The notes under the pieces: model-generated | What the model saw: only the letters and a program-made list of their open reading frames with translations | What the model was told of the DNA's origin: nothing | The model's database searches: none | In this document: positions 49,141 to 60,004 of the stretch, piece after piece | Numbering within the stretch: the first letter of the stretch is position 1 | Layout of the letters: every line of letters starts with the position of its first letter | Program-made: the position numbers and the translations under genes | NCBI GenBank assembly: GCA_004380135.1 | Contig: QXCR01000026.1 | Span: 343,309-407,308 of the forward strand | Length of the DNA stretch: 64,000 nt | Source: Stemphylium vesicarium | Lineage: Eukaryota > Ascomycota > Dothideomycetes > Pleosporales > Pleosporaceae | Direction of reading: 5' to 3'

Positions 49141-49873
49141 GGTTCTGATCGGTGCAGATTGTAAGTTGAGGCCAGCGAGACTATGAAAAGGTGGTTGCTG
49201 TCTACTTGTAGTGATGTCATAGGCCCGACTTGCGCGGTCGATCCCGAAACCACGTGCGTGCACTCCCAAGGCGACTGGTGATCTGCAACGACGTGATGGT
49301 CGCTGGCTATGGATAGTATGGAGTGTATCTTCCTTGAATGGGCGAGCCGAAGAGGCTGAAGCACGCTGACTAGTCCGGAGCATATTCCGGAAGGCAAGGA
49401 AGCTGCGTGTAGTTCGCTGAGGCACAAAGCATCGCCAAAGACCTGCCTTATGTAGCTAGATGAGTGTTGGGTAAAGGCCAGATTTAACATCCGATAAGGC
49501 GAACATCGGAGCGCACCGCCGTTCGTCGAGTAGTCGTAGTCATTTTCCCGAAACCTTCGGTAGACGTTCGTTGTGGTAATTTCCTGGCTGTTGGTGCCGG
49601 TCTTTTCAAGCGGGGTAGGCTACACAACAGCGATATGGCAGAATCATTACAGAGGAATTACATTTCTCGAGCGGGTCAACACAATCTCTCCTTAGAGGTC
49701 TCGTCAAGTTCGATCATCGTGTTGATCCCAGTGGCACAGAAAGTTGCGACTCCCTGTCGGAGTGTAGTCTTGTTACTTGTCCACATTACCTACTCAACAC
49801 GGTACCGTAGGATTAATGTCACGACTTATTAGCGACATGCATGTACAACCTCAATGTATTCATGACATTGCAT
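49141..49873. other. Intergenic, or part of the upstream exon of the DUF3632-like gene
   Basis: No independent gene is supported. Bases 49141-49383 are open in frame with the DUF3632-like gene and may be coding if the upstream ATG is used. Confidence 0.5.
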
Positions 49874-51759
49874 CTACAGTTTCGCGCCCCTCTCCCGCTT
49901 CGCCAACACCCTCAAATCCTTCCTCAGAATCTTCCCGCTCGCACTCTTCGGCACCATATCCAAAAACACCACACCACCCCTCAACTGCTTGTGACCCGCC
50001 ACATTCCGCTTAACATATTCCACAACATCCTTCACACCAACCTTCTTCCGATCAGCAACAACATACGCTCTAGGAACCTCATTGTACCCATCCTCCGTCT
50101 CGACCCCAATGACCGCCGCGTCCAGAATATCCGGGTGATTCAGGAGCAGCGCCTCGAGCTCGGCGGGAGCGACTTGCAGCCCTTTGTACTTGATCAGTTC
50201 CTTTTTCCTGTCGACAATGTAGAACATGCCGTTGCGGAACTCTGCAATATCGCCTGTGCGGAACCAGTCGCCCGTGAAGGCTTCCGCATCCGCAGCCGGG
50301 TTTTGGTAGTAGCCTTTGCACACGACCGGCCCTTTTACAAGCACTTCTCCTGGCTTCCCTGGCTCAACGTCTGCGCCATCGTCGTCGACGAGGCGGGCTA
50401 GCATGTTCGGGATGAGAGGCGCAACGGACCCTGTGTCGTCGTGTGTACCCATCGGCATGATAGTAGTGCATGATAGTAGTACTTCCGGTCGTTTCTGATA
50501 AACCCCAGGTTTGGTCGATGAAACAGTCTGGTCCGCCGAGCTTCTGGCTCGCAGCATACTGCAGCTCTTTGCCAAGGGGCGCTGCGCCGCTAATCGCGAT
50601 TTCTAGAGTCTTGAATTGATCCGTGACTTGGGGTGACTTTGCGATCAGGAGGTAGATGGGCGGTACGGTGAAGAAAAAGGTGATACGGTACTTGCGGTTG
50701 TATTCGAGGAATCGGCCAAAGTCGAATCGCGGCATCCAGTACACTGGTCCGCCCACATAGAATGGGTTGATGAGGTAGCCTTGGATGCCCGCAATATGGG
50801 CAACGGGCAGGTGCGCAAGAGTGCGATATTCGAAATCTGGTCGCTTCTCTGCCACCCATGATTTCATCATGTCGCCTGATGTCACGGTCTGCGATACTAG
50901 ATTGCTATGAGAGAGTTTCACGCCTACAAAAAGGGTCAGTACATGAATATCCTTGGAGTATGATTGGCTCTCTGAGCTTTTGCTTACCTTTCGGTAGTCC
51001 GGTGGTACCCGAGCTGTATATCAAAACAACAAGGCTGTTCTCCAACTCATGCTGATCTTCAATCTTCTGCCACGGCAACCTGTTGCTTTCGTCGATCAGA
51101 TTGTTGCCCAGATGCCCGTTCTTCTCAACCGCATTTAGCATCCAGTCTCTTCCCTCACTCATCATAAGCACTCTACCCCCTCCATTCTTTCCCCAACCCG
51201 CCTCCTCGGCTGCTTTGACGGCAGTCTCTCGCGTGCCCTCAACCGTCACGAGGATCTTCGAGCCCGCACCTTGGATCTGTTTACTCAGCTCGCTGGCTGT
51301 GCTGGCCGCAGAGGCTGCAGAGAAAACACCACCGGCACCGATGACGCCGTACGCGAGTGCGGGTAAGAGGTAGTGGCCCGTGGAGATCACGGAACAGACG
51401 TCTTTCCCAAGGCCTTGTGCACCAATTCCGAAGTGCGTGTGGAGGGCTGCTGATGTTGCATGTGTTAGTTCCCGGGCGCGGGCTTTGGTTAATACCAGGC
51501 TAGGATCCGCGGCTGAAATGTGAATCGGCGTATCGGGCTTTGCCAGTCCATATTCTGAATCTGTCTGATCTTAGTACTGTTGCTCGTCATGAGGGGGTCT
51601 GCTCATGGGATCGACGCGAGGTAGCTGAACAGGAACGGCGGTGCCCTTGGTGTTCGACGTACCGAATAGAAGTGTGAGGATATCAAGGCTCGGAATCTGA
51701 TATGTTTTAGATGCTCGGTAGACGATGCCATCAGCCGTCTTCTCTATAATGGTTGTCAT
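49874..51759 (-). pseudogene. AMP-dependent acyl-CoA ligase (4-coumarate-CoA ligase-like), frameshifted by tandem duplication
   Basis: This family activates carboxylic acids with ATP and joins them to CoA. Minus-strand exons are 51759-51663, 51560-50988 and 50923-49874. The ATP loop YSSGTTGLPKG is split by the second intron after PK. Later marks are GLSETTGSTT, WFRTGDIAEF, VDRKKELIKYKG and SGKILRKDL. The C-terminal AKL is a type 1 peroxisomal signal variant, as in many fungal 4CL-like enzymes. Within the third exon a 13-base unit occurs twice in tandem (50455-50480), which shifts the frame by one just after STTIM; everything before and after is conserved and in one consistent frame each. No other lesion is visible, so the break is recent, strain-specific or a sequence error. 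The normal product would be close to 570 residues. Confidence 0.87.
50455..50480 (+). repeat. 13-bp perfect tandem duplication inside the ligase gene
   Basis: The unit at 50455-50467 (GCATGATAGTAGT) is repeated exactly at 50468-50480. It contains its own TAGTAGT sub-repeat, which would favour slippage. It changes the reading frame of the minus-strand ligase gene. Confidence 0.95.
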
Positions 51760-52120
51760 GTTGCTTGAATGCTCATCAAATGCAGAATAGCAGCTGGCCT
51801 AGGCGAAATGGCTGCAAAAGGAAAGAATGATGAGAACACTGATCAAGACAGTCAGAGGCACAGTGATGTATGCGGCAGTGTATTTGCTCCTAGATTGTAT
51901 GGATGTAGAAGTAGTAGTTAAATCGCCCGCTCGCGAATCTGCGCTTCCTCGGCTTTCTCAATACGGTCTGGAATGGTCGACGATGCGTCTCGGTCGCTTT
52001 CGGTAAGTTTTGGATGTCAGTGCTAGCGAGTAAGCGGGGTAGGTTGGTAGATCAACAGTAGCTACTAGAGCCCGCCAATTTGAGGTTGCCATCTTCAGTA
52101 GAGGCTCTTGAGCGCTAGGG
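51760..52120. other. Intergenic
   Basis: It is the upstream region of the ligase gene and the 3' side of the next minus-strand gene. No feature was recognised. Confidence 0.5.
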
Positions 52121-53361
52121 CTAGTTATACGACCCAGATGCGCTGGTCCTCAGCTTCTTGAGGCACGCCATGTGCACACAGCTGCATTGTGGGCTGCGCG
52201 CCTTACAATGCTGGCACATTTCCTCATCCCCTGCGCTTGGTGTTTGGTTCATCAACAGCACCTTCATGAGCATCCGGATCACCGGTATTTTGGCCGGACT
52301 TGTTGGGCTTCCGCCTCTTCCGCTTCTTCTTGCCCTGCTGTCCAGCATTCTCAGATTGTTGGGGAGCGATCTCCGTAGCCATTGGAAGTACAGCTGGTCG
52401 CGCAATCGCTGGGAGCGCACTGTCGTCGACTTTGGTCTTGCGCATTCCCCGTGGGTTTTGCTTCTCTAGCAACGCCACGTATTCGGCAGTACGTCTTGTG
52501 TGCTCGACCTTGGTCATGACCTTCCAATTCTCTGGCTTGTCAGCTTCTCTCCACTTTTGCCAGACGTCCTCATGCATTACGTTTCCACTGAGGACGACGA
52601 AAGCGCAACTGTTCCACAGCGTATGCACTGCTTGCACAGGCAGCCACTTTGGGCGCAACTGGCCATGCTCGACGAGGTATTGTGCTACTTTAGCAGGTGT
52701 TTGGCATATGTTGCGCAAATGCGGTTCGACGTAGATTGTGCGCTGGTCCCAGAATGCCAGGCCATCGTCGTCGACGACTTGGAAGGAGTTCTGCGGGAGG
52801 TATTTGGGAGGGTACAAGGAGGGCTTGCGACGGACGTGGTAGCCATTATTTGCGATTTGGAGTATTTTGGAGGGATGGCCTTTGAGCGCTTGTTGGAGGA
52901 GCACTTGAGAGGCTTCAGGCTTCAGCGACGAGATGTTGGGGTGTTCAAGTATCGCTGTGAGGTGGATATCTGAATACTGAATTAGCTATGAATGAAGCAG
53001 CAAAGTAGGGGTCCTTACAATGGTCTTCTTCCTCTAGCGTTCTGTAGCGCTCTTGGAGCCAAGCTGCTCGCTCCTCCTCTTGGTGCGCATAGTCGGTGAA
53101 GATTAGTTCAATGCCAGCAGCAAGCTGAGCGATATACTCTGGCGTGACTGACTTGGTGGTGAACCTAGGACCAGGCTTCGCAGCTATTGGGTCAATCTGT
53201 TCTTCTGGCTGGTGAGTAGGAGAGTTTGTACTTGTCTTTTGCATAGCCTCGACCAGCGCTTCATCGCCGTCGGGCCCAGCATTATTTGCTAGGGATTTTG
53301 AGGGTCTAGGCTGCGGCTTCTCGCGAACGCCCTTGAGCCTAAGCGCTCGCGGCACAAACAT
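52121..53361 (-). CDS. Uncharacterised fungal protein with Cys-rich tail
   Basis: I do not recognise the family. The minus-strand first exon is 53361-53019, joined in frame to an exon starting at 52969. Read without another intron the frame stops at 52224 (362 residues) after a basic stretch (GKKKRKRRKPNKSG), a likely nuclear signal. A 52-base intron with GTGATC donor (52282) and CAG acceptor (52231) would instead give a third exon, 52230-52121, and 379 residues ending in a C-x2-C, C-x-C, C motif (CQHCKARSPQCSCVHMAC). I favour the spliced form because that motif is structured and the intron length is typical. The core contains EYIAQLAAGIELIFTDYAHQEEERAAWL and aromatic-rich blocks such as FQVVDDDGLAFWDQRTIYVEPHL broken by charged turns. 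It is divergent to the WBP11-like gene over 211 bases. Confidence 0.72.
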
Positions 53362-53572
53362 ACTGTTAGATAAATCCTCGAGCAGTAGGGAATCGAACAG
53401 GCATCATTGTGGCCGGCGTTGGTCCAAGTGCTATGCCAGGCGGCGCAAGACGCGCCGCGACTTGGGAGCACGGACCTTACGTCAGTCCCCAAATGTCAAT
53501 TTCCCTACGATACCTTGACACGCACGACTCCATAACCAGACCTCACCAAGCCCTGAATTTCAAACCGACGCA

Positions 53573-54514
53573 ATGGCAAAAGAAAAGAACTACAACCCCG
53601 TGCAGGAAGCCAAGAAGGCAGAGAAGCAGAAACAGATCCGCAAGCAAAAGGCCAACCTCCAGACGCAGCGCAATGAGAAACTCGCGCGCAGAAACCCAAA
53701 TCGCATACAGCGCGACATCGATAACCTCAAAGAACTAGACCAGAGCGGCTCTTTACGGCCACACGAGCGACAGCGATTACAGGAACTAGAGAAGGACCTC
53801 GCGGCAGTGAACAAGGCGCGCGCCGCTCTGGGAGACAAAGCGCCAGTCTTCAAGCCAGAGCGACGATTCGACAATGACGACAGAGGACGAGGCGATCGAG
53901 AGGGGCGGGGCGGAGGTGTTCTCGGCAAGCGAACGCGAAACGGGCAAAGAAAGGAAGACGACAGCAGCGACACAGACGACGATGTAAAGCACATTCCCAT
54001 GCCGCGCGACACACCACCGCCCATTCCACGGAAATACCAAGCACGCGACGGGCAAGCCCACGAAGCGGCGCAAGAACCGAAGAAACCCACCATTGTCTAC
54101 GAAGCCGCACCACAAGTCCGCGACCTGCGCAAGGAGGCGACGAGGTTCATGCCTGCGTCTGTGGCGCAAAAGGTGAAGCTAGCAAAGGGCGAGGGCAGGT
54201 TGCTCGAGCCAGAGGAATTCGACAAGTTAAGGGAAGAGGGATATATGAATGAGCAGAAGAAGGCGGAAGTTGAGGCTAGTGGGAGCGCTGCACCTGAGCA
54301 GGATGACGAGCTTGAGGCCTTCATGAAGCTACATAATGCAGATGCTGGTACCATGGCCGAGATGGCAGCAGAGGCAGCAGTGCAAGAAGCAGAATACGAG
54401 ATGATGACTGCTGAGGCTACAGGAAAGATGCAGGGCATATCAGACGAGGCCAGAACGGCAGAAAATACACTCAAGCATGTGCAAATGGAAGAGGTGGAAG
54501 ATGAGGATCTATAG
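53573..54514 (+). CDS. WBP11-type pre-mRNA splicing protein
   Basis: WBP11/SNP70-like proteins are nuclear splicing factors that bind WW-domain and spliceosome proteins. One exon encodes 313 residues. The N-terminal Wbp11 domain is clear: MAKEKNYNPVQEAKKAEKQ, then KANLQTQRNEKLARRNP and a Lys/Arg-rich coiled coil (IDNLKELDQSGSLRPHERQRLQELEKDL). A Gly/Arg/Asp stretch, the proline motif RDTPPPIPRKY and the block TRFMPASVAQKVKLAKGEG follow. The end is acidic and helical. The protein is shorter than the human homologue, as usual in ascomycetes. It looks intact. Confidence 0.9.
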   Translation: MAKEKNYNPVQEAKKAEKQKQIRKQKANLQTQRNEKLARRNPNRIQRDIDNLKELDQSGSLRPHERQRLQELEKDLAAVNKARAALGDKAPVFKPERRFDNDDRGRGDREGRGGGVLGKRTRNGQRKEDDSSDTDDDVKHIPMPRDTPPPIPRKYQARDGQAHEAAQEPKKPTIVYEAAPQVRDLRKEATRFMPASVAQKVKLAKGEGRLLEPEEFDKLREEGYMNEQKKAEVEASGSAAPEQDDELEAFMKLHNADAGTMAEMAAEAAVQEAEYEMMTAEATGKMQGISDEARTAENTLKHVQMEEVEDEDL

Positions 54515-54789
54515 ATTCAACTATTACGACACTTTCTCCGCACCGGAGGCATCATCATTGACTTTGTCTTGTATATCTCAACCGTGCGACAGCTGACTTT
54601 GATTCACGATGAATAGCTTTAAGGCAGTCACTTAAATAGCACACCAGACAGTGTTTGTTGAGGCAATTATTCCATTCATGAGGTGGTAGGGTATATAGAT
54701 GTGTGGCTACTGAGCCATAAGGTATGTTCCACCTATCTTAAGGTATCATGTGTAATGGAGTGTCGTAAAGGTTGTGGACAAGAAGTAAT

Positions 54790-55200
54790 TTACTTCTTCT
54801 GGCCACCGAGGGCGTTGGAGACACTCTCAGAAGCGCTGTTGAGGGTGTCCTGAGCCGACTCCATCACGCCCTTGCCCTGGTTGGAGGCGTCGTCGCCACC
54901 TGAGCGGGTAGCATCGCCGAGCTTCTGTCCGGTAGACTTCTGGCCCTCTGTCGTTGTGGTTAGTATCTTTGCTGGGAAACGTTACGGAGTAGAATTGTGT
55001 ACATACCAGGCTGAACGGCACCAGCAACGCGGTCACCGGCTCCAGTGAGAGATTCGGAGGCCTTCTGGGTGGTGGACTTCTGCGAGTCGGGAGTCACTAT
55101 GAGCGAATTAGTATGCCACGATGGAGGTGGACTAGAAGGGAGCTAGCTTACTCTTCTCCTGAGCCTGCTCGCCGAGTCCCTTACGCATGGAGTCAGACAT
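54790..55200 (-). CDS. Hsp9/Hsp12 family stress protein
   Basis: This small hydrophilic protein belongs to the Hsp9/Hsp12 family, which accumulates in stress and stationary phase and stabilises membranes. Minus-strand exons 55200-55152, 55096-55007 and 54947-54790 give 98 residues. It begins MSDSMRKGLGEQAQEK, continues with the family block MTPDSQKSTTQKASESLTGA and GDRVAGAVQPEGQKST, and ends with amphipathic repeats (GVMESAQDTLNSASESVSNAL). The two introns are fixed by these blocks. Two AGGGG sequences (CCCCT on the coding strand), as in stress response elements, lie at 55680-55684 and 55768-55772, about 480 and 570 bases upstream; their role is unproven. Confidence 0.92.
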
Positions 55201-57571
55201 GTCGATGGTGTTTGGTGATTGGTTGAAGGGTTAGGTTGAAAGTGGTAGTAGTTGATTTGTGTTTGAGAGTTTGATATGTGATTGAAGGTTCGTGGAAAGG
55301 ATAGCAGAGACAGTTCTTTATACCTGCCTTAGACTCCCTCGGGCTACAATGACGTGCTACAACACGCGTACGTCATCTGTTGTCAAACAGCAGCTGCGAG
55401 CGAGGCATGTGGATGAGATGGACGTGACCCTCCCGCAAATACACAGTGGGCCCCGTTCTACAGAGACTCCTACCAGGATGTATACCAGTTTGCAGGCGCC
55501 ACCTGCCGCCACCATTGGCAGATCAGCGCGTCCGCCAGGCTTGATTGATGGCAATCTTGCCTCTTGCACGGCATTCGCGTCATCTGTCCATGGCGGACTG
55601 TCGATACAGGTTCCAGACGCTCTACGGCGGGAGGAAGATGCGCCCCGCTTTAGTGAGAAGCGTTCAACAGGTTGAATAGAGGGGCACATGCCGCGGTTAT
55701 TTCGCGAAGCTCTCACAACACTTGTTGGGGATGAACAACTTGGTTACAGTAGCGTTGGAGTAGCCCGAGGGGCTTTGCGATAATTCCAGACTACCTACCC
55801 TCTTCCCCAGTTCCTAGCCCGAAGCTATCCTGCGGAATAGAAGCCGTCGTTCACCAAAGACCGGGTACACGAACAGTTGAATAGTTTAGTGGGGCGGTGC
55901 CCCGCTGACGTAGCTGCAGTGTCACGAAGGAGTCGCGCAACACGTGACCTTCGTCATCATTATCAGATGCCTCAGCAGCCAGTGCCAACATGGTGAAGTG
56001 CACAGCCATGCACAAAACCCATGAGGACGTCCCCGAAGATACCGATCATCCGCATGCGCCTAAATTGTTGCCAGACTTTGCTGGCGTGCAGCGCACCCTG
56101 AGATAGTTGTTGCTAATTCGGTCATCGTCGTGCCCCAGCAGAATCAGGTTTGAGATCTGTCGCAACTAATCCACTTTTCATCTCGTTAACTTCGTCCATG
56201 TCACAACTTGTACTTTGGCGATTGAAGCGAAGCGCCGCCCAGAGTAAAGTCACCTTGGGCGGGATATGCGGCCCACGAGCAGACTGTGACTGAGATCTGT
56301 TTGTTCCACCGGTCTTGGCCTGCAGCACCAACAGGCCTGACCTCAGGCGAGGCCGTGTCCTGCCAGCCCAGCCGGGTTGCCGATTTATTGCATTCTGCGA
56401 ACGACAAAGAGAAGAGATTTTCTATTTGTGGTTGCAGATGCTGCCTCGAATGAGCTGTGAGACTCGGCGACATCCCCCTACTGCTAGCCTCAACAGGCTG
56501 ACCGCAGTCGTCTGCATACCAACACTCAAAGAACGTCCGCGGACTTGATATCGTCACGCAACTATGCGCACAGTCGGCGTGCGCACCTGTTGTGAGAAAC
56601 CATGGTCAAGAACTGGTGATAGCGTCGACTTGGCCTGCGCCGTCTTCTGTCATCACCACCAACATGCCGTCGTTGTTTCGCTCGAGCGCGCTACTCCGAA
56701 TATTCTTCACTGTCACACAATAGACCGCATAAGGATTTGAAATTGCCGCCTCCCTCATTGTGCAGCGACTGCATGGAGTCTAGGCAAAGGGATTGCCGCT
56801 CGCCTAATATGCTCCCGCGCTTTCGAGGCTGTGAAGATAGACGACCGGCTCTTCTACAACCTCACAAGCCACTGCCAGGTCCCTGTGTTTCCTTTTCACT
56901 GACCAAATCCGCAGAATTTCAGATATGCTGCCAATCAGAGCCCCACAAACGATATCTACCGCGCCAATGATTTTCTACAACGTCTATCCCCCGTGTTTCA
57001 GATTGGATCCACATCGTACTTTTCCTAGACAGTAGTCGCTTCATCGCCTACGATAGGTTCCGCGTCGATCAGGCTCCGACAAACCTAATCTTAGTTACCG
57101 CTGTACAGTGGCACTCCTCAACCTGCCGTCCAACACACCCATTGACTCGCCCACGGTCCTCGATAGCATGACTCCTTCATGCCTCACCAGCCGCAAGGCC
57201 GCCATGATGGCTGTGCCTCGGGCTCTAACAATAGTTCACCTGGTGCTAAGCGCAAGGATATGTCTATACAGTAATGAAGAAAATAGTGACTCGAGTACCT
57301 TTTAAGCAAGATTTGCCTGTATACAAGACTCTCCTGCACCGGCACGTTGCATGCACTGCCAGGCTCAGGATTCATCTCTCACATTCATTTACTTGGTATA
57401 CACGCCGAGCGTTTTCAGGCTGTCGTTCATTCTGTTTCCATCACCGCCTCCCTTTCCAACATAAAACACCAAGGGCGCCATCTTTGTTTGTAGTTTGCTA
57501 CTTATGAAAGGAAACATCCTCCAGAAATACCTCAAGCCTAGTAATACTTCTTGTCATCCATCAACGTCGCT
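55201..57571. other. Intergenic, about 2.4 kb
   Basis: No gene is supported. It includes the Hsp9/12 promoter with AGGGG elements and the upstream region of the GH76 gene. Open frames at 55292-55716 and 56122-56557 lie in overlapping frames on both strands and lack motifs. Confidence 0.55.
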
Positions 57572-58678
57572 ATGAAGTACCTCGCAGTACTCTTAGTACC
57601 TTTCGCCTTCTTTAACATAACGTTTGCCGACTTCACGGACGATGCTGTTTCCGCGATCCAAACTTTGCAGCAAAAGTATTATAACTTTGACACCGGTCTA
57701 TGGTAGGTTGTTCGCTATCCAACACTATTTTCATTTCTAATGACGATCAGGAATGACCTTTGGTGGCAGTCCGGCAACATAATTGAGACCATTGCTCGAT
57801 TTGGCATACAAGATGCCGATTTCAAAGAGACGGCTATACAAATCATTTCAAACACATACGCCAAATCGCCCAACCAACACGGTGCGGACGCCTGGAAGAA
57901 CAAGTTTTATGATGATATGGGTTGGTGGGCCATGGGCTGGATTGCTGCGTACGACCTTACTGGCGATGTGAAGTACCTCAGGACCGCCAGAGACATTTTC
58001 GACGACATGACCACAGGCTGGAACACGCCATGCAACGGTGGCTTGTGGTGGTCCAAGGATCGAGATTACATTGCCGCCATCTCGAACGAACTGTTCCTCT
58101 CCGTTGCAGCCCATATTGCAAACCGCGTAGATGGCCAAGCCAAAATCGACTACACCAATTGGGCTGAGATGGAGTGGGAGTGGTTTAAAAACACTGGAAT
58201 CATCAACGAAGATGGATTGATCAACGATGGCATCAACCCGGACAACTGCAAGAACAACGGCAGGACGACCTTCACCTACAACCAAGGCATTGTGCTCGCC
58301 GGCCTCTCCGAACTTGCGCGCGCCAAATCTGATGGCGGCTTCATCAAGCATGCCTACGGCATCGTCGATGCCGTAATGAACAGTCTCCTTGACCCCAGCG
58401 GCATTCTTACCGAGCCCGTTTCCGGATCCCTGGACCCAGTCAGTTCACAGTTCAAGGGCGCTTTCGTTCGAGGACTATCGACACTGTACGAGAACGAGCC
58501 GCGGCCCAACGTGCAACACTTTTTCCAGACCAACGCCAATTCGGCGTGGAGTCAGCCCAAGGTCGACGGCGGCATCATGGTCGACTTTTGGCAGGGTGGA
58601 AGTGACAACGGGAACCCAAGTACACATGCTAGTGGGATCGACATTATCGTGGCTGCGGCATTGGCTAGTGAAGACTAG
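57572..58678 (+). CDS. Secreted GH76 endo-alpha-1,6-mannanase-like protein
   Basis: GH76 enzymes cut alpha-1,6-linked mannan; fungal Dfg5/Dcw1 relatives act on GPI-anchored wall proteins, while free secreted forms degrade mannan. Exons 57572-57702 and 57751-58678 encode 352 residues. A signal peptide (residues 1-19, ending ITFA) starts the protein. The catalytic aspartate pair is in FYDDMGWWAMGW, and other GH76 blocks are NDLWWQSGNIIETI, CNGGLWWSKDRDYIAAISNELF, TFTYNQGIVLAGLSEL and FKGAFVRGLSTLY. No C-terminal hydrophobic GPI signal is seen, so a freely secreted enzyme is more likely than Dfg5. Confidence 0.93.
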
Positions 58679-60004
58679 CCTGCTTTCTCCTCATATTCGT
58701 TTGAACTGTTTTATACCCCGACTTTGTTTTTGTTTTTACCTTGCGGTTCCGTGATTGTTTGGCGCTATGGCGTCTGTGGTGCTGGACCTAGACGGGAGGA
58801 AAGCCCATTTGTGTTTAATGTAATTACGATATTGATGAACTACATTACTCTTTATTTTTGCTCACATCATATGTTTCAACTGTCCTACATGCATCGTGCC
58901 ATCTAAGACTTAACGAGATTTTTTGTTGTACTCTCGCTCAGGTCCAAAGTTCCAAAGAGCGCATGGCACGTACTGCAATCATACAATAGCGCGTTCTGTT
59001 TCACATCGCATTCTGCCTAAACGGGACTACAAACTTCGACAATACATATGTTTGAAACATTTCCATGTCAGCTGTTACTATTATCGGTCGTCGCACTATT
59101 TTGCACACATGTTCCCTGCAGGCCAAATCCTACTCGGGTAGTGCGTGTTCGATCAGCATTGTCTTAACCCTTGATACATACCCATTTCCTATGCATTGAT
59201 ATGCCCCCTTGGTCACCCAGATTTCTATTTACTGATAGTAGTAGTCGTTGTAGTTGGAAGGTAAAATGTAAGTTCATTGAAAGGTTTGACGAGTGTATGA
59301 AAGCGTGACCTGCCACGTGCACGGCACGCTCGCTAAACCTCCGACCACAATCCCCATCCGATGCCTTCCGCGATCGTTCAAACAAAGTCACACCCATTTC
59401 ATTTACAAATTTCCAGCATTAACATGCCCGCTATCACGCATGTACTACAAGCCCTCGGTAGTAATGGTCGGCGTGGAACGAATGGCGGGGTCCGGCACTT
59501 CACTCGGCCCAAGGCACCGGTACCAACGTTGTTCCCAGCTCCACAAATTGCACTTGCCCGATTCTGTAGACAGGCTCGCTCCACGTCCAGCTTACCGAAG
59601 AGCCTTAGTCAAAACGGCACGGATGCAAGTCGATAAGACTACAGCAACGCACTGTCCTGTTCACAGATACGCCCGGCTGTTCCGACGTCAGTCAGGTTCA
59701 GAGGCTGCATGCACACGCTTCATCCGTGGCGGCTGCATGGCTTACTATTCGTAGTTGGTAAGAGTTCCGCTGTTACACCGGTTTTGGAGCTGTTTGTGTA
59801 TCGTCAAAGGTAATTTCATGCCGCTCTATCTCAGCATCCACACATGTGCAGTTGAAGGCGTGATGTAAGGCATGTTGGCTTTTTGCCTTTTGCATGTGTG
59901 GACAGCGGAGCCGAAAGGTTGAAATTTTCAAGTACATAATTGTCTTCAGTCTACTTGGGATATTCTTTCTCTCAATTTCCTTTCCTCCGCACTCGAATAC
60001 GGCC
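58679..60004. other. Intergenic, about 1.3 kb
   Basis: No gene is supported. Overlapping plus and minus open frames at 59293-59754 have no motif. It holds the promoter of the MATE transporter gene. Confidence 0.5.

Noticed and set aside
53380..53470. tRNA-like sequence on the minus strand with a TTCGATTCC box
   Set aside because: The T-stem does not pair beyond one base pair, and no acceptor stem could be formed.
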